Below are positions 9,308-19,089 of a DNA stretch of 64,000 bases, in pieces; positions within the stretch are counted from its first letter, which is position 1, and every line of letters starts with the position of its first letter. Where the stretch lies: NCBI RefSeq assembly GCF_900115145.1, contig NZ_FOVL01000001.1, positions 1-64,000 of the forward strand, written 5' to 3'. The stretch comes from Salegentibacter flavus (GTDB lineage: Bacteria; Bacteroidota; Bacteroidia; Flavobacteriales; Flavobacteriaceae). Below the pieces are notes generated by a model, which saw nothing but the letters and a program-made list of their open reading frames with translations, was not told where the DNA came from and ran no database searches. A program made the translations under genes and the position numbers.

Positions 9308-10708
9308 TTAAGCTTTTTTCAGTTCATCTGGTATTTCCCACATATCTTCGAGTTCTTCCAAGGATTTACCTTTAGTTTCGGGAATATATTTCATCGTAAA
9401 GAATATGATCGCCAGGATAAATACCGAAAAGATAAAGTAAGGTAAAGATCCACTCCAGAAATCATTATTGTTCACTTCGCTTTCCGCAATGATGGGGAAA
9501 GATTGGGAAACCACATAATTAGCTGCCCACTGTGCTGCAACGGCAATAGACATCCCTATAGACCTGATCTTATTGGGGAACATTTCTGAAAGCACAACCC
9601 ATACTACCGGTCCCATAGACATTGCAAAAGCTGCAACAAACATTAGCACCCCAATTAGGGAAACAAGGCCAACATTACCGGTCATAAGTGAAACCCCGAG
9701 TAGAAGAAATCCAACGATCATCCCTACTGAGCCTATATAAATTAAAGGTTTTCGACCAAAACGGTCTACGGTAGCCATCGCTACAAAGGTGAAGACCAGG
9801 TTTACCCCGGCCAGAAGAATTTGCTGGGCCAGCACATCTTCTTTTCCGAAACCAAGGGCTTTTTCAAAAATATCGGCACCATAATAGAGCACGGCATTGA
9901 TTCCTGTGAATTGCTGCAATACAGAAAGCACTGTTCCTATAACTATAATAGAAAATATACCTTTTGCGAAAATGTTCACTTTCTTACTGCCTTCTTCTTT
10001 TTGCAGAGATTTCTCGATCTCCTGTATTTCAATATTTGCGACTTCTTTTCCGTGAATTTTTGTAAGCACTTCTAAAGCCTGGGATTTCAGACCTTTTAAG
10101 GCCAGCCAGCGCGGACTCTTAGGCACAAAGAACAGAAGGATTAGAAATGACAAACTGGGTATAAGTTCAGACCAGAACATATAACGCCAACCGTTTTGGA
10201 TATTTTCGGCTTCGGTAGCGGTGCTTCCAATAAAATAGGTTGCAAGAAAGACAACAAAAAAACCAATTACAATTGCCAGTTGATAATAACTAACCAGGGT
10301 ACCTCTTATTTTTGCTGGGGCGATCTCTGCGATATAAGTTGGCGCGTTCATAGAGGCAAGTCCTATTCCCAGCCCACCAATAAGCCTGAACACCACCAAA
10401 AGCGATACCGACTCCGGAAGAAATGCGGGCAACCCCGAGCCCCAGGCCGATAAAGAAAAGAGAATACTGGAGAGGATAAGGGAATACTTTCTCCCCATAA
10501 AATTACTTATGGGCCCGGCGATAATTGCACCTACAAAACATCCTAAGAGGGCACTACCAACAACCCAACCTTTCATGACTGCATCAAGATCAAAATACTG
10601 GCTGAAATAATATTGGGAGCCATTTATTACTCCGGTATCATAACCGAATAATAATCCTCCCAGGGCTGAAACAATCGTGGTTAAAATCAGATAAGATTTA
10701 CTATGCAT
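9308..10708 (-). CDS. Sugar porter family MFS transporter (XylE/GLUT-like)
   Basis: This 466-residue inner-membrane protein has twelve predicted spans. Sugar-porter signatures appear in order: GYDTGVINGSQ in TM1, GRKYSL after TM2, IAEIAPAKIRGTLVS after TM4, PKSPRWLALKG before the central loop, QQFTGINAVLYYG in TM7, DRFGRKPL after TM8, and PETKGKSLEELE near the end. It is probably a proton:sugar symporter or facilitator; the sugar cannot be read from sequence, and no catabolic genes lie beside it to suggest one. Confidence 0.9.
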   Translation of the reverse strand: MHSKSYLILTTIVSALGGLLFGYDTGVINGSQYYFSQYFDLDAVMKGWVVGSALLGCFVGAIIAGPISNFMGRKYSLILSSILFSLSAWGSGLPAFLPESVSLLVVFRLIGGLGIGLASMNAPTYIAEIAPAKIRGTLVSYYQLAIVIGFFVVFLATYFIGSTATEAENIQNGWRYMFWSELIPSLSFLILLFFVPKSPRWLALKGLKSQALEVLTKIHGKEVANIEIQEIEKSLQKEEGSKKVNIFAKGIFSIIVIGTVLSVLQQFTGINAVLYYGADIFEKALGFGKEDVLAQQILLAGVNLVFTFVAMATVDRFGRKPLIYIGSVGMIVGFLLLGVSLMTGNVGLVSLIGVLMFVAAFAMSMGPVVWVVLSEMFPNKIRSIGMSIAVAAQWAANYVVSQSFPIIAESEVNNNDFWSGSLPYFIFSVFILAIIFFTMKYIPETKGKSLEELEDMWEIPDELKKA

Positions 10709-10967
10709 GAGCTTTTTTGTTTAGGGTGGGTGAAGATAAGAATTATCAATTAATTCCCTACTTTTTTCAGCGATGCATCTTTGTGTTAACGAATTGTATT
10801 TCACTCATTTAAAATGGTCTTGTTTTCCGAATTATTTAAAGTTTATTGGGTGATTTATAATTTAAAGACCGATATCTCAAAATGTTATAATCAGTTAAAA
10901 TTTATGGATTGCAGAATTTTTTTTCTGAAACTTGAAAAATGTTAAAATTAATTCAAGCTCCCAATCT

Positions 10968-13900
10968 ATGAAATACAAATCTTTTAGCATAATCAAGACT
11001 CGGTTATGCCTGATAATGGTTCTAATTTTTATAAATTCTTCTGCCCAGGATAGCCAGAATGTTAAGGAAATTTCCCATTCGGTTTATTTTACTGCAAATA
11101 CGGGGCTGGATGATTGCCTATCTTCCAAATTAATTCTGCAGCAAATAAACGAGGCTTCCCAAAATGATCAGGAAGCTTCAGTAGTAATTGTGGGAAACAT
11201 TACCCCAAAGGGAGGCTATCCTCCCAAAAAGAAAGCCCGGAAAGAAACAGAAGAATTTTTGAAGGAAAGACTTATGAACCCCCTGGAAGGTTTCAACGGA
11301 AATATTATTTACAACCCCGGCGTAAATGAATGGAACAAAGAAGGCCATCAGAATATAGACGATATGGAGTCCTTTCTTCAGGATAACAGCGAAGCAGAAT
11401 TCTGGCCAAATGATGGATGCCCTATTGAGGGGGAAGATCTTAACGATGATGTGCGGTTGACAATGGTAGATTCTCAATGGTTTCTGGAAGAATGGGACAA
11501 GCATCCATACATCAATGACAAATGCGAGATTAAAACCAGGGAGCAGTTTTTTATTGAATTAAAAGATGAATTAAAAGATGAGCAGGGGAAAACTATAATT
11601 GTGAGTATCCACCACCCAGTGATGTCTAACACCCGCCACGGATTTATCAATAAAATCGCTGGTTTTACCGAGCAATCCTACCAAAATCCACTAAGAAAAG
11701 AACTACGCGACAGGCTGGAAACCCTCTCAAGACAGTTTGAAGATGTGATCTTTGTTTCGGGAAACGACAGGAATATGCAATATATAAAAGATAACAACAC
11801 TCCCCAGATTATTAGTGGGGCAATGGGTAAACTCCAAAGATCAAAACCTGAAGGAGATAAGGATTTCGCTTCTAAAAAACCCGGATTCGCTAAGCTGAAT
11901 GTTTATAAGGATGGCAGCTCGGTGGTAGAATTTTACGAATCTGCCGCTTCCGGACCTCAGCTTCTGCACAGCCAGTATATAAAACGTGAAAGAATAAGTG
12001 AAGACGAAGTCTCATATCATTCCAAAGAAGACTTTGAATCCACTTATAAAGCTTCAGTTTATACTGAAGAAGAGGTGAATAAATCTTATCCTTATAAGAA
12101 AATGTGGGGTGAGCATTACCGGGACATCTACGGTAGGCAAATAGAAGTGCCGGTATTATTTTTAGATACCCTGCCCGGAAATCCCATAGCCATCAATGAA
12201 GGTGGAGGTAGACAATCGCGAACCCTTAGGCTGCTCGACGATAATGAAAATGAATTTTCGCTAAGGGAAATCAGGAAAAGTGCCCTCAGGTTTATCCAGG
12301 CAAATATTCAAGGCCATTATATCCACGATTATATGGAAAATACTGTAGCCGAACGAATTGTCCAGGATTTTTACACCACGGCCCACCCATATGCCCCATT
12401 TGCCGTTAACGATATCATGGAAGACCTTGATCTTTATCACGCTAATCCCAAACTTTATTATGTTCCTAAGCAGAAAAACATTGGTATTTATAACGAAGAT
12501 TATGGAGACAAGCTCTATATGTTGGAAGAACACGTAGGAGATCACAATAAGGAGTTTGAAGATTTTGGAAATGCTGATGGTATACTAAGTACTTCGGACC
12601 TTTTGCTTGAGTTAAGAGAAACAAAAAACATTTACGTACACGAGCCAACTTACATACGAGCCCGTCTTGCCGATATGCTTATTGGAGATTGGGACCGGCA
12701 CCAAGACCAGTGGCGCTGGGCAGAGTTTAAAGAAAACGACTCGGTTAAAATATATAAACCCATTCCCCGGGACAGGGATCAGGCTTTCTCAAAATATGAT
12801 GGCTTTATGGTGAGACTTTTAAAATTTGGTTTTCCTGAAATGAGAGCTTTCCAAACCTTTGAATCAGACATTGCGGACGTTAAATGGTTTAATAAAGCAG
12901 CATATCCTTTAGACAAAGCTTTTATAAGAGACGCTACCTGGCCCGAATGGAAAGAACAAGTGGAATTTATTCAGAAAAATTTAAACGATGAAAAAATTGA
13001 AGCGGCTTTTGCTGCACTTCCCGAAGACACCCGGGATGAAAGCATAGAAAATATAAAAAAAGCACTTAAAGCCAGACGTGATAATCTGGAAGACATTGCA
13101 AATCGGTATTATGAATTCTTAGTCCGTTACGATGTAGTCACAGGAACTGAAGAAGACGATTCCTTTATAATTACAAGAAAACCGAATGGTGTAACTCAAA
13201 TTAAGGTAGAGGGTGGCGATGGTTCAGAGTTTCGGCGTTCGTATTCTTCATCAGAGACCAAAGAGATCTGGGTCTATGGTCTGGAAGGAGAAGACGATTT
13301 TAAGATCGAAGGAAAAGGAAATGACCTGATTAAACTTAAAATTGTGGGTGGCAAAAACAACGATACTTATAATTTTGATAATTCACGCAAAACAAAGACA
13401 TACGATTATAAAAGCAAAAAGAACAGTTTTGAGAAAACCGGTTCCAAAATGCTAACCGATAATTACAACATAAATAATTATGACCCCGAAAAACGCAATA
13501 ATTCCACCAATGTATTTTTCCCCAGCATAGGTTTCGATCCAGATGCAGGTTTTAAAATGGGAGTTAAAAACACCTACACCACCTATGGCCTGGCCAGGAA
13601 TCCCTTTACAGCAAAACATAGTCTTTCACTCAATTATTTCTTTGCTACCGATGGGTTTTCTGCGGAATATACCGGTGAATTTGCACATATCTTCCCCAAC
13701 TGGAACCTTGGCCTTGAAGCGAAATACACCAGCCCTAACTATACACTGAATTACTTCGGAACCGGTAACGACAGTTTTTACGATGAAGACCAGGTAGATA
13801 TGGATTTTAACAGGGTAAGGATTCAGCAGGTGAGTTTTACTCCTTCTTTGATAAGAGAAAATAATCGCGGTAGCAGTTTTTACCTAAAAGGAATTCTTGA

Positions 13901-14546
13901 ATCCATGGAGGTTGCCTATAATGAAAATGAATTTGTAGGACAGTCTTTTGATGAAAACAGCGAACTTTTTGAGCAACAACTCTATGGAGGAGCCGAAGTG
14001 TATTACCGGTATTTTAACCAGGACAATCCTTCCTTCCCTAGTCGGGGAATGGATTTTAGTCTGACTACAGGGTACAAAGCTAGTATTGATGAACACAATA
14101 ACAAATTCGGTTACCTTAAGCCCTCTTTAGGGATTAATTACCCACTTCATTCCAGCGGAATAGCTACTCTTGCGACCAAGGTAGGCGGGGAGATGATCTT
14201 TGGTGACAATTATGAATTCTATCACGGAGCTACCCTCGGCGGAAACCATAGTCTTAGAGCTTACCGCAACGAACGTTTTAACGGGAAAGCTGCTTTTTTC
14301 CATAGTACAGATATCCGGGTGGGACTTTCCAAGATACGGACTAATTATATACCTCTTAGATTCGGGCTAAGCGCAGGATATGACTATGGAAGGGTTTGGA
14401 GTGAGGAACCGGAATCTGACGACTGGCACAACAATTACGGAGGTTCATTCTTTATAAATGGCTTCAATGCTTTAACCGCAAATTTCGGCTATTATCTGGG
14501 TGACGATGGTAACCGCTTTATGTTCAGTCTCGGATTTAATTTTTAA
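10968..14546 (+). CDS. Three-part envelope protein: phosphoesterase-like, kinase-like middle, BamA/D15-like barrel
   Basis: The preferred start is ATG 10968 (1192 residues), because it opens directly on a signal peptide ending FINSSAQ; a TTG 12 codons upstream is less likely. The N-terminal ~330 residues follow the calcineurin-like fold, but the metal motifs are altered: GDxG is ANTG, the GDN block is GNI, GNHD is GVNE, and GHxH is GNDRN. The middle third has a LIGDWDRHQDQWRW block followed by RDRDQAF, similar to the catalytic loop and metal-binding segment of HipA/Fam20-type kinases. The last ~380 residues are an outer-membrane barrel of the surface-antigen (D15/BamA) kind ending in FSLGFNF. 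Full-length relatives are common in Flavobacteriaceae; function is unknown. Confidence 0.75.
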   Translation: MKYKSFSIIKTRLCLIMVLIFINSSAQDSQNVKEISHSVYFTANTGLDDCLSSKLILQQINEASQNDQEASVVIVGNITPKGGYPPKKKARKETEEFLKERLMNPLEGFNGNIIYNPGVNEWNKEGHQNIDDMESFLQDNSEAEFWPNDGCPIEGEDLNDDVRLTMVDSQWFLEEWDKHPYINDKCEIKTREQFFIELKDELKDEQGKTIIVSIHHPVMSNTRHGFINKIAGFTEQSYQNPLRKELRDRLETLSRQFEDVIFVSGNDRNMQYIKDNNTPQIISGAMGKLQRSKPEGDKDFASKKPGFAKLNVYKDGSSVVEFYESAASGPQLLHSQYIKRERISEDEVSYHSKEDFESTYKASVYTEEEVNKSYPYKKMWGEHYRDIYGRQIEVPVLFLDTLPGNPIAINEGGGRQSRTLRLLDDNENEFSLREIRKSALRFIQANIQGHYIHDYMENTVAERIVQDFYTTAHPYAPFAVNDIMEDLDLYHANPKLYYVPKQKNIGIYNEDYGDKLYMLEEHVGDHNKEFEDFGNADGILSTSDLLLELRETKNIYVHEPTYIRARLADMLIGDWDRHQDQWRWAEFKENDSVKIYKPIPRDRDQAFSKYDGFMVRLLKFGFPEMRAFQTFESDIADVKWFNKAAYPLDKAFIRDATWPEWKEQVEFIQKNLNDEKIEAAFAALPEDTRDESIENIKKALKARRDNLEDIANRYYEFLVRYDVVTGTEEDDSFIITRKPNGVTQIKVEGGDGSEFRRSYSSSETKEIWVYGLEGEDDFKIEGKGNDLIKLKIVGGKNNDTYNFDNSRKTKTYDYKSKKNSFEKTGSKMLTDNYNINNYDPEKRNNSTNVFFPSIGFDPDAGFKMGVKNTYTTYGLARNPFTAKHSLSLNYFFATDGFSAEYTGEFAHIFPNWNLGLEAKYTSPNYTLNYFGTGNDSFYDEDQVDMDFNRVRIQQVSFTPSLIRENNRGSSFYLKGILESMEVAYNENEFVGQSFDENSELFEQQLYGGAEVYYRYFNQDNPSFPSRGMDFSLTTGYKASIDEHNNKFGYLKPSLGINYPLHSSGIATLATKVGGEMIFGDNYEFYHGATLGGNHSLRAYRNERFNGKAAFFHSTDIRVGLSKIRTNYIPLRFGLSAGYDYGRVWSEEPESDDWHNNYGGSFFINGFNALTANFGYYLGDDGNRFMFSLGFNF

Positions 14547-14555
14547 ACCTTTATC

Positions 14556-14592
14556 AAAAAAAAACCGGAATGCAACACATTCCGGTTTTTTT
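14556..14592. terminator. Bidirectional terminator between barrel protein and SYLF gene
   Basis: AAAACCGGAATG pairs perfectly with CATTCCGGTTTT over a five-base loop (CAACA). It is flanked by A- and T-runs and lies between convergent genes. Confidence 0.85.
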
Positions 14593-14605
14593 GCCGTTGA
14601 ATTTC

Positions 14606-15154
14606 TTAATTGAGGTCTTTATAATCAAATTTCTGACCCCCTACAGAAACCTCTATCATGGCTCCTGCTTTTGGCATGGTCAGGATAGCTCTTCCATTTT
14701 CAAACTCTACACTTTTAGCTTCTCCTTCTTCAATAATTACTACTGAAGCATTGCCAGAAAGTTTATAATTTCCTTCCTTGAATTTATCCAGTTCAGACTG
14801 GGTTTGAAAAAGAATAGCCTGCCTGAAGGCCTGACCTCCTAACTGAAACCCAATATCCAACTGCCTCAATTCAGCAAAACCAATAAGATTTCCATCTTGG
14901 TAAACCACACCATTTCCGGCTGCTCCGCCAAGAATATAGGCGCCTTTTCCTACATTGGGAAAGATCACATACCCGGCCGAGAGATCAAATAGTTCTTCCA
15001 CCTCAGGATTATCGGCTATAAAGGCTGTTTTAGCTCTTTCCGCGTCATCTATCAATCGTTCCTGATCTTCAGTTTGGGCAAATGTTGTGCTCACAAATAT
15101 CAAAGCGAACAAGAAACTGTAAACGAAATTTAATTTCAGTTTTTCCATCATCAT
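14606..15154 (-). CDS. SYLF (Ysc84) domain secreted protein
   Basis: This 182-residue protein has a signal peptide ending VSTTFAQ. A single SYLF domain follows: YVIFPNVGKGAYILGGAAGNGVVY, GFAELRQLDIGFQLGGQAF and an acidic FENGRAILTMPKAGAMIEVSVGGQKFDY end. SYLF domains bind lipids, and bacterial members are periplasmic or outer-membrane associated; the physiological role is not known. Several Met codons occur at the start (MMMEKL), so the exact start is uncertain by one or two residues. Confidence 0.8.
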   Translation of the reverse strand: MMMEKLKLNFVYSFLFALIFVSTTFAQTEDQERLIDDAERAKTAFIADNPEVEELFDLSAGYVIFPNVGKGAYILGGAAGNGVVYQDGNLIGFAELRQLDIGFQLGGQAFRQAILFQTQSELDKFKEGNYKLSGNASVVIIEEGEAKSVEFENGRAILTMPKAGAMIEVSVGGQKFDYKDLN

Positions 15155-15430
15155 TCATTTTAATTATACTCTATTGAAATTAAGAATTTGCTATCACAAT
15201 TACTGTTAAGCATCTGTTATTTTCAAGCCGTCAGAAAGTTCTACAAAAAACTGTGGAATTCCACACCAATTTTCAGCATCTCAAAAAAAAATACTTATTC
15301 ATTCATGGCATACAAAACCCAGGAAATCACATTTAAGGAGTTACAATCAAGCAGTTTATGTGCTTTTTAGCCAAGAAAAACAAAAGATGGTAAGATAGTT
15401 GGTTTAAAGAGTTGAACCCAAATTGAATAG

Positions 15431-16663
15431 ATGTTGAACGATATAGATATAAACCTGCTTTTTGATATTGCACAAGTTATATTTCTGATTCCCTTTTTAT
15501 ACCTGCTTAACCAGGTAATATTTAAGCGTCTTAAGAGAAGACATAGCTTTTTCTCTTTCAGGCTAATGAACAGCCTATTCTTTTATCACCTCATCTTTGG
15601 TACTATTTACTATGTCTATGCTTCTTTTAATCCATCAGACTCACACAGGTATTTCCAGGTTCCGCAAAAAGAAGGAAAAGAATGGATGGATTTTGCAACA
15701 ACCGGAACCGGTTTCATAGATTTTGTATCCTATCCATTTATAAACTATCTCGGTTTCAGCTATGAAATGATGATGTTACTTTTCACCTGGATTGGGTACC
15801 TGGGCTTCGTATATGCATATCTTATTTTTAGAGAGAATATGCCGCATAAGATCAAGGTTTTTAAAAAGATCAACTTATTGCCATTACTGCTTTTCCTTCC
15901 TAATATGCACTTCTGGACTGCCTCATTGGGAAAAGGCGCACCAATTTTTCTAGGACTTATGGTGTTTGCCTATGCCGTCAAGAATTCTGAACAACGCTGG
16001 CAAGGACTCTTTTTTGGTTCTCTTTTAATCTTTTGTATCAGACCACATATATTTCTCCTGGTAGCGGTTGTGGCAATACTGGGGATATTACTCAGTAACA
16101 AACATATTGAATGGAAAAAGAAACTGGTATATACAGGGCTAATTACCGCGGTGCTTTTGATCTTTAGAGACCAGATCCTTGGAGTGGTAAACCTTGGAAA
16201 TTCCCAGGATCTAATTAGTGATTTTATTGCGTTTACCGATAAAAGAGCCGATAGTTTAGGGCAGGCAACCTCTGGAGTTGCGATGAGCGAATACTCCCTT
16301 TTCGAGAAGTTTTTCACTTTCTGGTTCAGGCCCTTATTCTTTGACGCGCCTGGATTCTTTGGAATCATCGTTTCTGCTGAAAATTTTATCTACCTGCTAC
16401 TGGCAGTGAAGCTGTTTAAAAGGAATTTCTTCAATTTTATTAAGATTGCACCTGTAAAGGTTAAGATGAGCCTGTTATTGTTCTTGCTGGGTTCTTTTGC
16501 AATGACTTTTGTGATGTCTAATTTGGGAATAATCATCAGGCAGAAAACCATGGTGATGTATTTTCTCTTTTTTGTGATCTATTATTTCCTTGCACATGAG
16601 CAGATGCTAAAGTCCACCCCAAAAGTGAGGACATTACAAATATACCCGCGTAAAGCAGCTTAA
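15431..16663 (+). CDS. Polytopic membrane protein, polysaccharide-polymerase-like
   Basis: This 410-residue protein has about ten membrane spans. A soluble loop after the second span contains SDSHRYFQV, and NMHFWTASLGKGAPIF sits in the middle. The spacing of spans, a large loop with charged and aromatic residues, and the short cytoplasmic tail resemble EpsG/Wzy-type polymerases, but no family signature is certain and no glycosyltransferases lie beside it. It is a single gene followed by a hairpin at 16678. Function is not assigned. Confidence 0.55.
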   Translation: MLNDIDINLLFDIAQVIFLIPFLYLLNQVIFKRLKRRHSFFSFRLMNSLFFYHLIFGTIYYVYASFNPSDSHRYFQVPQKEGKEWMDFATTGTGFIDFVSYPFINYLGFSYEMMMLLFTWIGYLGFVYAYLIFRENMPHKIKVFKKINLLPLLLFLPNMHFWTASLGKGAPIFLGLMVFAYAVKNSEQRWQGLFFGSLLIFCIRPHIFLLVAVVAILGILLSNKHIEWKKKLVYTGLITAVLLIFRDQILGVVNLGNSQDLISDFIAFTDKRADSLGQATSGVAMSEYSLFEKFFTFWFRPLFFDAPGFFGIIVSAENFIYLLLAVKLFKRNFFNFIKIAPVKVKMSLLLFLLGSFAMTFVMSNLGIIIRQKTMVMYFLFFVIYYFLAHEQMLKSTPKVRTLQIYPRKAA

Positions 16664-16677
16664 TCCAATATTAAACG

Positions 16678-16715
16678 AAAGCCACAAGGCAATTCTGCTT
16701 TGGGGCTTTTATTTT
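16678..16715 (+). terminator. Terminator after the polytopic membrane protein
   Basis: AAAGCCACAAG and CTTTGGGGCTTT form an imperfect hairpin followed by T-rich sequence, 14 bases after the stop codon. Confidence 0.5.
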
Positions 16716-16931
16716 TGGCAGCCTCGCCAGGGATCTGCCCCTGCCGGAAGGCCTATATTTACTGGGTTCTTACCTTCTTAATCTCAAAACGTTGACGATC
16801 TGTGAACTGAAATCACTGATTTTCAAATAACATCTATCAACTTTAATCAAATAATATTAAACGGGAATTTGCTTAATTTACCGACATGTAGATGTTCGTC
16901 ATCTATTATATGTGTCGTCTCAATCGAACTT

Positions 16932-17200
16932 TTACAGCTTTTTATCTAATGTATTTTTACCAACATTGTAGGCATAAGTAGCGCCCGGCATAAATTGAAG
17001 ATTGATATCCTTACTGTTTTATTTTCTTTGACGTCTATAGTGATTACTAAAGCTGATTGCAGTTTATTGATTTCGCAGAATTTCAGTAAATTTTTCAGTT
17101 CGGTTGCCTTATCATAGTATCTGTTGCTCCATTTAATTTCCAGTGCCCAGATTGGTTTTAGTGTAGCGAAAATTTTATAAGAATTCCGTGAAGTTTTAAT
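16932..17200 (-). pseudogene. Remnant of an AAA ATPase of the DUF4143 type (C-terminal end only)
   Basis: On the minus strand this stretch reads as the end of an ATP-binding protein: WALEIKWSNRYYDKA, then KNLLKFCEINKLQSALVIT and IDVKENKTV. The sequence then continues in another frame as DINLQFMPGATYAYNVGKN to a TAA at 16932. A one-base frameshift near 17005 separates the two parts, and there is no intact N-terminus upstream. The EIKW...N.L..ALVIT pattern is the nuclease-like C-terminal half of DUF4143 ATPases. The rest of 16716-17296 shows no gene. Confidence 0.6.
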
Positions 17201-17296
17201 TGCAGGATCGAAAAAGTAAGCTGTTCTAAGGGGATAATATGATTAATATCGAATACCTTAAGTTAGGATTTTCTTACCTTTGATTCTTATTGAAAA

Positions 17297-17379
17297 TGGG
17301 GTGCTTGCCAAAAGGCAGGCTGAGATGATACCCGGGAGTTTTTACTCTGTACCTGATCCGGATAATGCCGGCGTAGGGA
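17297..17379 (+). promoter_or_regulatory. TPP (THI-box) riboswitch
   Basis: The conserved aptamer parts are present in order: GGGGTGCTT at 17298, GGCTGAGATGATACCC at 17318-17333 (the CUGAGA core), ACCTGATCCGGATAATGCCGG at 17351-17371, and GTAGGGA closing P1. Aptamers of this class bind thiamine pyrophosphate and usually turn downstream genes off when it is abundant. The element ends about 75 bases before the pnuT ATG, and the intervening sequence can hold the expression platform. Confidence 0.95.
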
Positions 17380-17454
17380 TTTCTAAGCTGAGGTTGCATT
17401 CCTGTAACTTCAATTCAGTTTCATCACCTCATTTCATTGCTTAAAGTAAAAACG

Positions 17455-18060
17455 ATGATAGAGGATTTCTTTATAAATCTTACTTGGTTGCAGGCCCTGG
17501 GTACTACTTTTGGAGTAGTTCAGGTTTTATTGGCGAGGAAAAATAATATCCATAATTATTTATTCGGCATCGCTGCTATACTTATAAGTCTTTGGGTGCT
17601 TTACCGGTCAAGATTATATGCAGATATTATTTTAAATCTCTATTACCTGGTAATGAGTATTTATGGCTGGTTTTACTGGAGGTTTGGAAGGCAGGAAGAA
17701 GAAACCCCAATTTCTCGCGCTAGCAAATCTGAACATCTAAAAGCCCTTGGAGTTGTGTTGGGGTGTTTTACGGCAATGAGTTACTGGCTTCGGTTCCATA
17801 CTAATTCTGATGTTCCGTTTTGGGATGCCGGCGTGAGCGGATTTGCCTGGGCCGGGATGTGGCTTATGGCCAAAAGAAAAATGGAGAACTGGATTTTTTT
17901 GAATATCAGTAATACCATTTCCATCCCTTTGCTTATTTATAAAGAACTATATATTTATGCCGGATTGACGATTTTCCTTTTTATAGTAGGAACTTCTGGA
18001 TATTTTAAATGGCGAAAAATTATGAAGGATGAAGGAAGACAACAAGCTGCAAGCGCTTAG
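17455..18060 (+). CDS. pnuT: Thiamine transporter of the PnuC family (PnuT)
   Basis: This 201-residue inner-membrane protein has about seven spans. It has the PnuC-family pattern WLQALGTTFGVVQVLLARKNN at the start, NLYYLVMSIYGWFYW near residue 60, and ENWIFLNISNTISIPLLIYKELY near residue 145. PnuC proteins import vitamins that are trapped by phosphorylation. The TPP riboswitch just upstream makes thiamine the substrate. The ATG at 17455 is preferred over the in-frame TTG at 17437. The C-terminal 32 bases overlap the next gene, so the two are translated from one message. Confidence 0.9.
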   Translation: MIEDFFINLTWLQALGTTFGVVQVLLARKNNIHNYLFGIAAILISLWVLYRSRLYADIILNLYYLVMSIYGWFYWRFGRQEEETPISRASKSEHLKALGVVLGCFTAMSYWLRFHTNSDVPFWDAGVSGFAWAGMWLMAKRKMENWIFLNISNTISIPLLIYKELYIYAGLTIFLFIVGTSGYFKWRKIMKDEGRQQAASA

Positions 18061-19042
18061 GAATTTATGTTTTGATGCAAACATTTTTCCTGAAGAAGTT
18101 TTAACCTGGATCGCAGAAGAAAACCTTTGGAATATTTGGGTGCCTAAAAAATATGGAGGATTAGAACTTACCTTTACTGAAGGACTTACAAAATTGCGGG
18201 AATTGGCCGGGATAGATGGCAGTTTGGGGTGGACGGTAACTTTATGTAGTGGTGCCAATTACTTTATAGGAAATCTAGAACCTGAAACAGCAAAGGAAAT
18301 TTTTCAAAAACCAAGAACTACAATTTTGGGAGGTAGTGGAGGCATTTTTGGAACGGCTGAAAAACTAGGCGATAATTATAAGATTTCCGGAATCTGGCGT
18401 TATGCCACAGGTGCTTCTTACTTAAGTCATTTTACGCTTAATGCTAAAATTTATGAAAATGGTAAGGCTTTGCTAAACGAGGATGGAGCACCAAAAGTAC
18501 GCTCGTTTGTATTACCTAAAGAGGAAGTTCAGATTATTGAAGATTGGAACACTATGGGCTTAAAAGCTTCAGTCACTCATTCTTTTGAAGTAAAAAATGC
18601 TTTAATCCCTAAACGCTTTAGTTTTATTTATAATGAATTTTATCAGCCACAGGACATTTTTAAAATTCCATTTTCAGCTTTTGCTGATCTCACGCTTTGG
18701 ATTAATTATATTGGGATTGCCGAACATTTTTTGGATGAAGCCAACTCTGAAAAATCTTTGGATAGCTTAAAAAACTTAGAAAAAAGTATCTCTGCTGCCA
18801 ATCAAAAAGTCGCAAAATATTCAGAAAATATTGAAGAAAAGATCGCTGGCGGAGAAGAGATTACCAAGGATTATATAGGGGAAATTCATACTTTAGCTTC
18901 AAATTCGGTAAAAAATATTTCCAGTAATATTATTGAACTATATCCCTGTTTGGGCGTAAAGGCAAGCCGGAAAAAGCAACCCTTAAATCAGGTCTTTTGC
19001 GATTATTTTACTGCAACCCAGCATCATATTTTCACAAAATAA
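18029..19042 (+). CDS. Acyl-CoA dehydrogenase-like flavoprotein under TPP riboswitch control
   Basis: This 337-residue protein has the acyl-CoA dehydrogenase layout: an N-terminal helical part (WIAEENLWNIWVPKKYGGLELTFTEG), the middle beta domain (GWTVTLCSGANYF, GGIFGTAEKLGDNYKISGIWRYATGA, ISGxW motif) and a helical C-terminal part. The C-terminal domain is shorter than usual and lacks a clear catalytic Glu, as in the flavin monooxygenase branch (DszC/HsaA-like). Its start lies inside pnuT (32-base overlap), so it is almost certainly in the TPP-regulated operon. A role in thiamine precursor salvage is only a guess. Confidence 0.7.
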   Translation: MKEDNKLQALRNLCFDANIFPEEVLTWIAEENLWNIWVPKKYGGLELTFTEGLTKLRELAGIDGSLGWTVTLCSGANYFIGNLEPETAKEIFQKPRTTILGGSGGIFGTAEKLGDNYKISGIWRYATGASYLSHFTLNAKIYENGKALLNEDGAPKVRSFVLPKEEVQIIEDWNTMGLKASVTHSFEVKNALIPKRFSFIYNEFYQPQDIFKIPFSAFADLTLWINYIGIAEHFLDEANSEKSLDSLKNLEKSISAANQKVAKYSENIEEKIAGGEEITKDYIGEIHTLASNSVKNISSNIIELYPCLGVKASRKKQPLNQVFCDYFTATQHHIFTK

Positions 19043-19089
19043 AGCTTGGTTGGATTGTTAAGGGGCAGCGTTTCGGTTTAAATTTTGCC

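Noticed and set aside
15188-15370. 60-codon open frame between the SYLF gene and the polytopic membrane protein
   Set aside because: No recognisable protein pattern, no ribosome site, and it covers the promoter area of the next gene.
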